43,799 nt of DNA from positions 1 through 43,799 of IMG/VR virus record IMGVR_UViG_3300025684_000022. One strand, 5' to 3'. Origin of the DNA: a virus. Position 1 is the first letter of the stretch. Each line of letters begins with the position of its first letter. The notes beneath the pieces are model-generated. The model had not been told where the DNA came from, made no database searches, and saw nothing but the letters and a program-made list of their open reading frames with translations. Position numbers and translations under genes: made by a program. Positions 14,853 through 26,300 of the stretch are shown here, one piece after another.

Positions 14853-17291
14853 TTAAAGAACATTATTATTTTCATCCGTATTTAACTTCCCACCAAATAT
14901 ACTTTTATTTGTATTTACATTTTGCTTTCCGGTTCCACCAGTAGCTCTAGGGTTTCCATAACTACTTCTGTCGGGTTCATATTGTAAAGGAGGTCCTTTT
15001 ACAAAAGTAACACCTGACGGTACTGTTGGCTGTATTGTAAAATCACTATTAGTTGGTGATGTTGAATCATTTGTGTCACTAAAACTAGAATCTTCACTCG
15101 TGCTAATCGAATTAGTAGCACCTGTTTCACTTACAACTGCTGGCGTTGGAAGGTCTTCAACTGCAATAGAACCAGGATCTGGATCACTAGGGGCCGTAGG
15201 AGCCGTAGGGACAGTAGTAGCAGTAGGAGCATTATAAACATTTCCAACCCATCTACCGCTAGTAATCATAGTCTCATCAACACCATTATCCATACTTATA
15301 TAAAAAGTTCTAGAGCGCATGCCTCTAACAGCAACAGCATTAGCTTCACTTAGCTTAAAAAGAACTTCGCCATCTCCCATATTAATAGACTTATCTACAA
15401 TATGGTTAAATTTTAATTTCTTTTTACCATCAACAAATGATAGTACAATATTTTCTACATTGTTTAAGGGGATATTAATAATATCGCCATTTTTATTCTT
15501 TGCTAGTTTAAACTTAAAATAAGTACTAAATGGCGGTACCACGATTAATAAATTATCACTAGATGTGTATGGTTTGCTGTCAACCTCTTCTAATCCACCA
15601 TCTAACTGTTGCATACCACTAGAACCTACGACAACATTATACCTTTCTATAAATGCTGGTATTTTTTTAACACTTCTAGGTGGCATCATATTAGAAATTA
15701 AACTACCTACTTTTCTATTAGTAGAAATATTAGGAAGTATATTATAAACTTCTGTTAATGTATTATTACCATTTATATTCACCTTTTGCAATCTCTTACC
15801 ATACCTACCTGCTTGTGGCACTGTTATACTTGCTCTCTTAACAATTTGTGTATTATCAGTTTGATTCCAAATTCTCATAGTTACGTCAATTGAAAAATTA
15901 ACTGCAATATTTGAGTTAATTATAACTGGTCTAAAAACTATAGGAGTATCGAAATCTTCATACTGTGAATATGTAGTGCTAAATGTTTTAGTATTACTGG
16001 TACCAATCTGTTCAAAAACATCAACATCAAACATTACCATTATATCGTCACCGCTAAGTTGAATCTTATCTAGCAAATATCTTTCAAAGCCAGCAGTTGT
16101 ACCATCTCGCTCACCATAGATTCTAAAATAATCTCCGTCAGTAGCATCTTCAACATTAACTGTAAAATCTTGGAACTCGTCCTCTCTAGAAATAGTAAAT
16201 TTATTTTCTTCGGCAGTATGTATAAAATCAAAACCACCGCTTGACTCTATTCTAGAAATTAATTTAAAATTAATACCGTAGTTACTATCTGGTTTTAAAT
16301 CAGAAGAACCGATAGACCCATCTCCAAAAAATCTATTTAAAAACTCTGTATTCTGGTTAACTAAAGTAGGAACTTTAACTTCTATAAATTTAGCAAATAA
16401 AGTTTCTCCTAAAATAAAAGGTCTAGGATTAGCTAATTCATAATTAGAAGAGTTTAAATAAACTAATTGAGTAAGGTTATTTTCTACACCAGAATTTCTT
16501 TCAGCTAAAACTTGAAATAGAAAACCTTCATAGCCCCTAGATGCAAAATTATAACCACTTCTTAAGTGTAGCCTAATAGTATCATATTTAATATAATTAA
16601 TATTAGCTGTGTTATCCGCTTGTGTATTTAAAACATCTGTTTCATTAGAACCTGTCCAATAAGTATTATTATTTAAATAATTATAAGCATCATATGCTCC
16701 AGTAGAATCATAACCAATAAGAGCATATCTATTTGCATTATCTAAATGCTGCACTGCATGAAATCTACCAAGTATTTGATTTATATCATTACCCGCATTT
16801 TCATCAGGGTTAGCAAAAAGAGGATTAGCTCTACTTGCAACTGTGATTTTACCACCAATTAAATTATCTGCTTTATATTCTACTTGGCCATTTTGAGTTG
16901 GTGTGTAAGTTGCAATATATGTTACTGGTGAGTAATTATAAACACCCAACGCACCTGTAATTTCAAAACTAGACTGTTGTGCTAGTGATAATCCAGATAG
17001 ATCAAATTTATAAGTCTTTCCATTTTGTAAGAGAAGTGTTCTTCCGGCAAAATCTTCTATAGCTAAATATCCAGCAGTCGCTGTAACATCAAAATTAACT
17101 ACATTACCACCTAGTTCACTTATTAGGTGTCTCTTTTGTGTAGTATCACCTTGTACAGTATCTATAAATTTAACCTCACTACCATTATCATCAACCTCTA
17201 TCTGATATGCAGATGGGTTTGATTGATCGTGATAAATGAATTCAATTAGAACATCATTATCAATTCTATAATATGCTGATGATTGTGCCAT
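14853..17291 (-). CDS. Large beta-rich virion protein, 812 aa
   Basis: Family not recognised. The chain is rich in Asn, Thr, Tyr and alternating hydrophobic residues, typical of beta-structured baseplate or fibre proteins, with about 690 residues of globular sequence. The last ~120 residues are a low-complexity tail: Pro/Thr/Ala-rich (VPTAPTAPSDPDPG), then Ser/Thr/Asp-rich, then Gly/Asn-rich (GNPRATGGTGKQN), probably flexible. It lies between the tube-fold gene and the membrane-anchored coiled-coil gene. A role in the baseplate periphery or adsorption apparatus is inferred from position and composition. Confidence 0.6.
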   Translation of the reverse strand: MAQSSAYYRIDNDVLIEFIYHDQSNPSAYQIEVDDNGSEVKFIDTVQGDTTQKRHLISELGGNVVNFDVTATAGYLAIEDFAGRTLLLQNGKTYKFDLSGLSLAQQSSFEITGALGVYNYSPVTYIATYTPTQNGQVEYKADNLIGGKITVASRANPLFANPDENAGNDINQILGRFHAVQHLDNANRYALIGYDSTGAYDAYNYLNNNTYWTGSNETDVLNTQADNTANINYIKYDTIRLHLRSGYNFASRGYEGFLFQVLAERNSGVENNLTQLVYLNSSNYELANPRPFILGETLFAKFIEVKVPTLVNQNTEFLNRFFGDGSIGSSDLKPDSNYGINFKLISRIESSGGFDFIHTAEENKFTISREDEFQDFTVNVEDATDGDYFRIYGERDGTTAGFERYLLDKIQLSGDDIMVMFDVDVFEQIGTSNTKTFSTTYSQYEDFDTPIVFRPVIINSNIAVNFSIDVTMRIWNQTDNTQIVKRASITVPQAGRYGKRLQKVNINGNNTLTEVYNILPNISTNRKVGSLISNMMPPRSVKKIPAFIERYNVVVGSSGMQQLDGGLEEVDSKPYTSSDNLLIVVPPFSTYFKFKLAKNKNGDIINIPLNNVENIVLSFVDGKKKLKFNHIVDKSINMGDGEVLFKLSEANAVAVRGMRSRTFYISMDNGVDETMITSGRWVGNVYNAPTATTVPTAPTAPSDPDPGSIAVEDLPTPAVVSETGATNSISTSEDSSFSDTNDSTSPTNSDFTIQPTVPSGVTFVKGPPLQYEPDRSSYGNPRATGGTGKQNVNTNKSIFGGKLNTDENNNVL

Positions 17292-17297
17292 AGTTTT

Positions 17298-18104
17298 TTA
17301 AAATCTCAACCACTTAGGTGACCAATATACTCCTAATCCGATAGAAGGGCCAGTACTAATTACTTGATTATTATTTAAGTTTATTCCATACCCAACTCCT
17401 ATTCCAATAGACCATCCGGATTTCTTTTCGTAACGCTGGTTCAGTTTAGTATTTATCAGGTTTATATTTTCAATATCAGAGATAATTAATCCAGGATATG
17501 TTGTTGATAATTTAAGTCTATTTGCACCGTCTATATTTTCTATTGCAGCACTTAAAGAAAAAGTTTGATCTATGTTAAATTGACTCTCACCAATAACATA
17601 AAATTTTCCATCATTAAATCTAACAGTAGAAGATCCAGTTAACTTTCTAGTATTACCTTTACTAAAAATATCAAACCTATTATATTTTATTTCACTTGTA
17701 GTAGAATCAATCTTAACTACATCAGTAGATGCTAATAGACTATCCTTAATTTCAAGTTCAGCAGAAATTAAAGTATTTACATTATTTAAATCTTTATTTA
17801 AATCAAGCACATCTCCGTACTTTTTAATCATTTCTTTCTGATCCTCTTTTAAATTTACTATATCAAATTCATAACTTCTAATTGTACTAATTAAATTACC
17901 TTCGTTATTTCTATAAATATTTACAGAATCTTTACTAGCTAAATAATTATTAAAATTCCTATTTGAGGTTTCTTGTGTTATTTGAAGTTCTCTTTTAATT
18001 TTATTAGTCTGCTCACACTGTCTTAAAAATAATAAAACGAAAGCAACACCTAGTATAAAACTAAGTGTGCTCTTATTCGATAATATTTCTTTTATTTTAT
18101 TCAT
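17298..18104 (-). CDS. Membrane-anchored coiled-coil protein, 268 aa
   Basis: One N-terminal membrane helix (FILGVAFVLLFL, about 16-27) follows a short basic leader, giving an N-in anchor. Residues 30-130 are predicted coiled coil. The C-terminal third is beta-rich and ends in a Gly-rich stretch (WSIGIGVGYG, then GPSIGLGVYWSPKW). The arrangement of one membrane helix, coiled coil and C-terminal contact domain resembles inner-membrane spanins and similar proteins in phages of Bacteroidota, so a role in lysis is possible, though it is encoded inside the tail block. No lipobox is seen. Family not assigned with confidence. Confidence 0.6.
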   Translation of the reverse strand: MNKIKEILSNKSTLSFILGVAFVLLFLRQCEQTNKIKRELQITQETSNRNFNNYLASKDSVNIYRNNEGNLISTIRSYEFDIVNLKEDQKEMIKKYGDVLDLNKDLNNVNTLISAELEIKDSLLASTDVVKIDSTTSEIKYNRFDIFSKGNTRKLTGSSTVRFNDGKFYVIGESQFNIDQTFSLSAAIENIDGANRLKLSTTYPGLIISDIENINLINTKLNQRYEKKSGWSIGIGVGYGINLNNNQVISTGPSIGLGVYWSPKWLRF

Positions 18105-18121
18105 ATTTATTTTATATTAGC

Positions 18122-20329
18122 CTACTCACTAGGTACAACGATCACCGGCGTTGATGGGGGTGCTGTTGGTGTTGATATCTCGATCGGCGTTGGTATTGGT
18201 GTTGTTGGCGTACCCGGCGTAAGCGGCGTAAGCGGCGTTGTTGGCGTTGTTGGCGTTGTTGGCGTTGTTGGCGTTGTTGGCGTTGTTGGCGTACCCGGTG
18301 TTGGTATTGGCGTAGTCGTATGCGGAGTCGGGGCTACGCCAGTCATGGGTTCAGCATATTCCGTATAAGTATCAAATAATGTCGACTCATCAATAACCTC
18401 ATATGATTTAGTAAATGTAGGCATAGTAAAACTAAATGTTAATAAACATGCATATAATCCACCCGGTGTTGTGGTTTCCCATGCCAAGTCCTTAATATTT
18501 AAGAAATTAGCCTGTAGTTCATCAACGAGTTGATTTGTTATTGGGCTATATACATGTGATGAATGTTCTAGAAGCGTTGTTCCAGGTATAATAGTTGTTG
18601 GCTTCTTCTCAAGTATATTAAAATAATTAGCATTTGGCGGTATTGCACCCCAATACTCTTTAGTATAATCTTCTTCGCCGCCATTGGTTTTCTCAAAACC
18701 ATCTAATTGTATCATTAATGGAAAATAAATCCAATGTGTTGCTGCGTTCTTATAAGGAAAATAAGTAGGAGAAGGGAAAACAGCCAATCTACCGTCCGCA
18801 TTATATCCTTCAGTAAGCGCCGTGGTACTACTTTCACTATCTCCTTCACCATGAAAATTAATTCCGCCTGAAAAAACGGCCGGATTTAAAGGTGCTGGGA
18901 AGTAGTTAATATGTCCCCACACTGTAACGTTATGTCCAATTTTAGTATATGTAATCTTACAAAGCGACGGTCTAATTGCTGCCCTAACAGACTGTGCAGC
19001 GACGATCTGGTTACCTAGAACATTAGTCTTTCTATGTACCCTAAATGTATCAGTAGACACCTTCCAGGTAGAATCTAAATATCTAACATAGTTACTGTAT
19101 GCAGATGTTGTTGTAGAATCTAGAGTTGTACTTCCAAAATCTGATGTCGTAGTGGGTTGATAAAAATAATCATCTATCCTTCTTTGTGCCGGCGGAGTAC
19201 CTTCATTAGGTGCATCAGCTTCGTCAGCACCTAATGTAACAGTCTGTGCTTTAAATGCAATCCCTCTACCTCCAGTATTAATTTGAAGATCACCTAATAC
19301 TTCTGTTGACTCTTTAAGCGATATTGCATCAATAGTAATGGCAAAGCCGTCATTAATAGAAGATCCTACAGAAACCAATTCAGTGCCGGCAGCATACATT
19401 CTTAATATGTCTTCATCCGGTGCTTCTTCAGCAGTAATATAAGTATCTTGATCAGTATCAATTAAACCTCCTAAACCTCTCCAATTAGAATTATGATAAC
19501 CCTCAAATTGATCAGTCTCAGTATTAAATCTAATTTGACCTGTACTAGTATTTGTAGTTCTTTCAGCAGTGTTACCAGCCGGTAAGCGAATTGAAGAAGT
19601 ATTAGTCCAAACTGATCTAACATTAAATATAGTATGAAGATCAAATTCCACAGAATATGTATTACCACCAGCAATAGTATCGTGGAATTTAAGTTTACCA
19701 TCATTTGGTACCATATCTATAGTTAAGCCTTGTGTACTTAATTGTATATAATCTTCAGCTAAAAGATCAATGCTATTTGTAGTAATTTGAAAAGCTAAAT
19801 TACTTGCAGCAGAACCAAAATCTTTTTTAAATCCAAATGTATCGACACCATTTATTAAATCGTGTGTAAAATTAAGAATTTTACTAGGTGCCATTCTATA
19901 TGAATTAAAATGGTCGTACTCGCCAGCTTCTAACTCTAAAGTAATTCTAGCACTGGTTACATTATCGCCAGTTAGATCTAAGCCAGAACCCCCTTCATTA
20001 AAGGTTGAATCCCCTAACCAAATTGAAGACGTTTTAGAATCTCCAACTAGCTTTGGTTTAAGTATATGTGAATTTCCAGAGGTATTAGCTACGCGTTCCC
20101 ATGGAGTATCTGAAACACCAGCATCTCCTTGTGGGCCTTGCGTTCCAATCTCTCCCTTTTCACCTTTAACACCAGTAGCGCCATCAGCACCCTGTTGGCC
20201 TTTAACACCTTGAATGCCCTGTGGCCCACCTCCATTAATTAAGATTTGATCAAAATTATAATTAATTTTTTCAAACTTTATGGAGTCTGAGTCACTTGGA
20301 TGTAGAATCTCTTTTATATTGATTGCCAT
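18122..20329 (-). CDS. Tail fibre protein with collagen-like and Thr-Pro repeats, 735 aa
   Basis: The N-terminus contains FEKINYNFDQIL, a fibre-attachment-like element also seen in the 191-aa protein. Residues 35-70 are twelve uninterrupted Gly-x-y triplets (GPQGIQGVKGQQGADGAT and on), which form collagen-like trimers in phage fibres. RFNTETDQFEGYHNSNWRGL near 270-290 is a common motif of tail fibre shafts. A long beta-rich body follows, and the last ~60 residues are a Thr-Pro tract encoded by a tandem 9-bp repeat. Trimeric adhesin or side-fibre function in host recognition is inferred. A candidate promoter element lies 55 nt upstream, inside the preceding gene. Confidence 0.75.
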   Translation of the reverse strand: MAINIKEILHPSDSDSIKFEKINYNFDQILINGGGPQGIQGVKGQQGADGATGVKGEKGEIGTQGPQGDAGVSDTPWERVANTSGNSHILKPKLVGDSKTSSIWLGDSTFNEGGSGLDLTGDNVTSARITLELEAGEYDHFNSYRMAPSKILNFTHDLINGVDTFGFKKDFGSAASNLAFQITTNSIDLLAEDYIQLSTQGLTIDMVPNDGKLKFHDTIAGGNTYSVEFDLHTIFNVRSVWTNTSSIRLPAGNTAERTTNTSTGQIRFNTETDQFEGYHNSNWRGLGGLIDTDQDTYITAEEAPDEDILRMYAAGTELVSVGSSINDGFAITIDAISLKESTEVLGDLQINTGGRGIAFKAQTVTLGADEADAPNEGTPPAQRRIDDYFYQPTTTSDFGSTTLDSTTTSAYSNYVRYLDSTWKVSTDTFRVHRKTNVLGNQIVAAQSVRAAIRPSLCKITYTKIGHNVTVWGHINYFPAPLNPAVFSGGINFHGEGDSESSTTALTEGYNADGRLAVFPSPTYFPYKNAATHWIYFPLMIQLDGFEKTNGGEEDYTKEYWGAIPPNANYFNILEKKPTTIIPGTTLLEHSSHVYSPITNQLVDELQANFLNIKDLAWETTTPGGLYACLLTFSFTMPTFTKSYEVIDESTLFDTYTEYAEPMTGVAPTPHTTTPIPTPGTPTTPTTPTTPTTPTTPTTPLTPLTPGTPTTPIPTPIEISTPTAPPSTPVIVVPSE
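18234..18287. repeat. Tandem 9-bp repeat, six perfect copies
   Basis: Six perfect head-to-tail copies of GGCGTTGTT (plus strand) with degenerate copies on both sides. In the fibre gene it encodes a Pro-Thr-Thr tract. The unit is a multiple of three, so gain or loss of copies keeps the frame and changes tail length. GC content is clearly higher than the surroundings. Confidence 0.9.
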
Positions 20330-20330
20330 T

Positions 20331-23300
20331 TTAAGACTTTATTTTTATCATAGGCTTTATATCATAAGAGTAGCCTAACCTTTTATTATATATCAGCCTG
20401 AAGTTTAGTGGTGTTTGGGTATGTTGTTTATAAGTAAAACTATTATCACTTTTAAATCCATTAGAACCTAAATCATCAGTACTATTAGAGTTAATAAACT
20501 CAGATCCCTTACCCTTAAACGCTTTTGTATACAATACTAAATTATCTAAAGTAAAAACATCTATTAAGTTTTTAATAATATAATTTTGCGAATCATCAAT
20601 AAGTGTAGTTTTATCGCCAAACGATTCTTCAGGTTTAACAAACTCTATTAACGTACTTAAAACACCAGAGTCTCTAAGCTTTTTATAGATAACTGAATCC
20701 ATATAAAAATCTGCAATAATATTATTTTTATCTTCAAATATCATAATATCTGCAGTATTGTTAGAATTTCTTAAAATATCATCTAATTCTTCTTTATTGT
20801 TAACATTAGCTGTAGTATAATCTAATAGTAAATATGAATCTTCTAGTGTCATCATTGTAGAGGCTAAATAAGACCTTTCTTCAATAACCCCAAAAGTTCC
20901 CACAACATTAGTTTTTTTACCGCCGGCTAAAGATCTAGTATAATAGTCTCTATCCCACGAGGATCTAAAAACATTTATATCTTTTTTATCAATCGCGATC
21001 TCACTAATTAGCGGATATAATGGCAACAAGTCGCTACTAGCAGAAAGTTTAATAACTCCTTTAGTATTTATGTCATTAACTTTATGGTAAAAATGATTTT
21101 TTATTACACCCCAGTTAGCATCATGTTCACCGCTATCTTGTATAAAGCCAAGATTAAATGTAGTTCCAGTTCTATTATACCTATTATAGTATTTTCTAGC
21201 TATTCCAACTTCAAATACACTATTTAAAGAGTGTTTATATAAACTTTCTTCAAAAGATCTTTCAACAGCATTACCAGAAACATGATCTCTATTTACTTTA
21301 AAATGAGTATATAAATCTGTAAACGTAACTACAGGCCTCATATCTACCGTATAGTTTCCAGAATGTCTAATTAAGAATGGATAATACGTTTCTCCAGATA
21401 CAATATTATACCCGATAGTTCCAGAGCTTAACTTAAATGTCTGTGGCTTATTAGTATCTTCCTCAATCCTTAATTTAGATTCTTTAATAATTTCTTTACC
21501 ATCCTCAAAGTTTATAACAAATCTATTATCTAAAACAGTGCCATCCGATTTTATTGTTTTATATTTTACATCCGAACTACCTGAGTTTAACATTTTAGAA
21601 ACGTATTGTATAGAAAGTTTTTCAAGGAGTTTAGAATGTGCATTTACACCACCGCCCTCATATGTATAATCTGCGTTTAATAATAACGTTGAACTTAAAT
21701 AAGCAGCTGGCATTATTACACTAGGGTCATCTATTTTATATGGCACTTCTTGTAATACTAATTCTTCATTTGAATTTACAGTAGATACCCTTGCTGCCCA
21801 AGTACCAGCAGTTCCAGGAAATTCTATTATTATTCTACCATATAAATCATCACCAACTGTAGATATTTGAGTTTCAAACTCAGGATCTGTTCCATTGTTG
21901 TGCGTAATACCTGAAACAATATATGGCCCTGGCCCGTTAAAATCAGTATCTAATAAGTTTAATGAACCTGAAAGGTTTGCGTCACTATAAATATATTCAC
22001 CTTGCCCATCTCCATAAGTATCAGAATTATCAAAAATCATTTTATGATTTAATTCATATAACATTTTTCTAGAAAGGCTATTTTTAATCCAGAAATCAGA
22101 AATATTTAATGTTATAAAAAATATTACAAATTTATGAGCTTCGTTCTGTATAACTTCATATTCTATTTCGTTTTTACCAGATATAGTATCGTCTTGTTTA
22201 ACTTTAACTAAAGTACTAAAACGATAACCATTAAACTCATTATTCTTTACATATTCAGAAGCTATATTATTTGTAAATTCCTTTCTAGATTTAAATAAAA
22301 CTTTAATACCTTTAAAGAATGTACTGGCAAAAGAAATATCATTACCATTAGTAATAGTACTATATTTCTTTTTTAGAGGTTTCTTTATAAAAGTATTCAT
22401 ATTAAAGTTTGTTGAATCAGTATCATCTAAATTACTAGAGTTAGAGCTAACTTCAAGTCCTTCGGAAATCATAAACTTATCAAAATAATCAAGCTCAGTA
22501 TCCATAAACATTTCTTTAGTTAAATCAAAACCTTGTATAAAGTTAATATAACTAAAAGTATCACTGACATCATTATATCTATAAAAATTAGGAATTTTAT
22601 CCATATAGAACCATTCGTGTGTAAAGGACTTTCTATCTCTACCTTCAACTGTTAAATCCGGAGCGAAGTTAGTTCTACCAAACGCTTCATTAGCATTTAA
22701 ATAATAAGGCTGCTCTCTAACAGTATCACAATCCTTAAGTACCCATTTATTAATATTAGGAACGACTCTTGATTTTAAAGATAATTCTTTTAAATTGTTC
22801 TCTTCTAATCTATCAAATTCAGAATTAATAAAATTAGCACTAGTACCTAAAATAGACTCGCTATCTAATAGTGGTAATAGATTTGAAAAATAATTAATTG
22901 GTGTTAATTCATAATCTTCACTTAAAATTCCATTGGCTGCTAGCCCAGCATAATCTACCCTATAATTAATTGAATTTTCATCAGTCCAACTTTTAGTAGT
23001 CAAATAAGGTTCATATTCTATATTTTCAAACTCTTCTTTCTTTAGTTCTTTAAGATCAGAATTTGATGTATCGTAAAAATCAAAATTTAAATCGTAAATA
23101 TCATACGCTGAAAATAATCCAATTCTAAGTTTATTTTCCCTATATAATCTAATCTCACCGGATTTAATAGAATTAGGTTCACTTAAAATTAATCTATGAT
23201 ACCCTGCACTTAAATCCTCAACATATTCTACAACATCTTTAATTTTATTAAACCTATTACTATAATTAGTGGCAATATAATCATTAATATCAATTTCACT

Positions 23301-26300
23301 AATAGTATCACTTTTAACAAGCATAGAAGTGCCTTCGCTAGCACCACCATTAAAATAATGAGGACTCCAATTAGTAACTAAGCTAGAATCTAGGTTTAGT
23401 AATTGACCATTTGTATCTGAATTTTCAGCTGTAATAAAATCATGATTATTAGACTTATTAATTAATAAAGTATGCTGGAGAAGCCTATAACCTGGTATGT
23501 CTATGCTAACATAAACATCTGCACCCATGTTCTTAGCAGTAAAACCTTGTAATTGATTAATAGCTGCTGACATTGCAATTGCAACATCTTTAAATTCACC
23601 ATCTTGTGAAAATGTATTACCTTTAAAAGTACCTTTTGGTAGCTCATTAACGTCTGCTGCAAATATAGTATTATTATATAAATCAGCACTCGTGTAAATA
23701 TTCTTAACTTTAATAATATTACCATTAGAAGCAGAAACATGTAACCCAATGTTACCTAGGCCAGACTTTATTTCTGAAACAAATATTTCCTTTTTAACGC
23801 TATCATAAGATATTGTACATTTAGTAGATAAAGAATTAACAGTAAACGCAGCTATAAAATTATTAGCGGCATCATCTATATTATTACCAGTATCAAATTG
23901 AATATTAAAAGAACCAGTAGAGTCTGTTATAGTAACCAATGCATTTGGTGCATGTTTAATAAACTTAAAGCTAAACGCCTCCTCTTTAGTATTTACAATA
24001 GCTATACTATCATTAACAACTGGATTATCTGTTACTGTAAATTTAATATAATCAAATGCAGGCCCTTCTATATTTTCAGCCTCAATAGATTTATCTTTAT
24101 ATTTAATACCTAATTTACCGCCAATCTCATTTAAGTTATCTACAACTTCTAAGTTTAGATTAGATTCATCATAGTACCTGTTTGTAGATATTTTATAATA
24201 AGAATCTTCAATAGAAACATAACCCAATGTAGGTGTGTTATTCATCATATGGTATGAAGGAATACCTGTCTCTGGTAAGTTTGAGTCTACATAAGATTCA
24301 ACAGATTTAAATTTAATTCGGCCATTTTTAGAAGTAGAAACTTCGCCAAGGCCGGAATCTATATCATTAACATATAAACCAAAGTATCTATTAACTGAAT
24401 AATCAGCAGCAGATGAATCATCAAATAAAAACTCAAGATTTAAAATATTAGCAGATGCAAGGGAATTCCTTCTAAAACCGTCAGTAATAAAATCGTTAGC
24501 CTCTATTAAAGGTTTGTCCTTTTTAACAAAGTCATTATATAAGTATTCCGCCTTACTAATAAAACCACCGTTAGTTAAATCTATACCATTGTATGTAGAT
24601 TTCTCATCTTTTTCAAATGAAATTGTTAAAGGTGCTTCTGGGAAGCTTTCATCCTGTACGTGGTTTCTAATATAATTACCAATAGCCGATTGGTTTGTTA
24701 GATCAAACGTTTTAACGATTTCAGCATTTGCAAGAATTGATTTGATTCTTGTTAGATTATCATCACCGCTATTATCTAAGCTAGTAGACTCTCCAGGATT
24801 GTTTATTTTAAAAATAACAAACATTTTAGGCACGTTAAGATCTGCCCAAATCGGAGCAAAGATTCTAAACTTTTCATCATATAATTTTGAATAATTAAAT
24901 GTTGCACCATACTGATAATCCTCTTCAAGTTGGGATTGGTAATCTTCTAATACTGATGTATCTGAAGACACTCTTTTTGTTTTAAAAACAATATCGTTTG
25001 GTGTTTTTTTAGAATTAAAGAAATCAGCAAGATCATATGAATATGCACCATTCCTATTTAATTCATTTCTCTTATACTCAATATTAGCTAAACCTTTAGT
25101 TGCGTTAATAGACTCTAGATAGATTTTATCACTAGTATCTGCAACCAATTTAATATTTGTTGTTAATTTAGGGTTTGTTCTTAATAAAGGTTTTGAAACA
25201 TTATCTATATTGTAATTAACATCAGTATTAAAATTAACACCCAATGTTGGATCAAACTCGTCGCCTTCTATATCACCAAACTCATAAATACTTGAATCTG
25301 CTAGAGGATCTCCACATCCATTACAATCTTCAAACGCTTTTAATTGATTATTACTATAAATACCAACTGAAGCTGCTGTTTTTTGTTGGACTATTGTTTT
25401 ATTAACAGCAGTATAACCTGACTGTGCTAAGACTAATGCAGCCTCATCAATATCTGTGGCTTTAATAGTATGTGTATATGTAATACATTCACCTGATTCA
25501 CCAAGTTGATATGTTGTTTTACCTTCTCTTGTAAGATTAGAAATAAAATCAGATATATGATTAATTTCACCTTCAAAATGAGCACCATCAATAACATACA
25601 TATTCCAAGTAATTACCCCTGCTGAAGTTTCTTTCGGATTACAAGAGTAAAAAGAATAAAATATATTAGATGCAAAAGGATCACTACTTTCTAGATTTTC
25701 TGTTGGATAAGAATCAGGCCTCTCATAAGCCTCACAATCTCCACCCTCTTCAATAAAGGGCCCAAAATGTAAATTACCAGCACTAGTAAATCCAAACCAT
25801 TTCCTAGGATCATATATTGCACTTCCAAAATAAAACCAACCATCGTTAGGTGTTGAAGTTTCAATGTAGATCTGTTTAGCTGCAAATTGAGAAGAATCCT
25901 GATCAAGTGCTCCATTATAAGTTTTAAAAATAGGAATATCTTCCTGTGCAATATCAAGGAGTGTTTTATTTGATCCGGCTTCTGCTAAATAATAAAATGT
26001 ACTAGATGTTCGCGTGCCGGTACAAAAATCAGCTGCAGTAGTTGCGGTATTGTCAAGAGCATGGTCTAATAAAATTGGAAAAACTTCATATGTTATATAG
26101 ACACATTCTACTGCCTGTCCAGAATTACCCCATGCTGGTACAGTTCCATCCCATTCTAAATACGAAGTATTTGGAGCATCTGAAGATAAAAATATATGAC
26201 CAGGTATAACCGTATTTAAACTAGCAGCAGCACCAGAATTTAATTCAGTTGCGTGACTTAGTGCATTAGCATAATCCCAAAAAATAGGCATGCCTGCATC

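Noticed and set aside
18170-18320. Possible CRISPR-like array
   Set aside because: The repeat unit is 9 bp with no spacers and lies in frame within a fibre gene; it is a coding tandem repeat.
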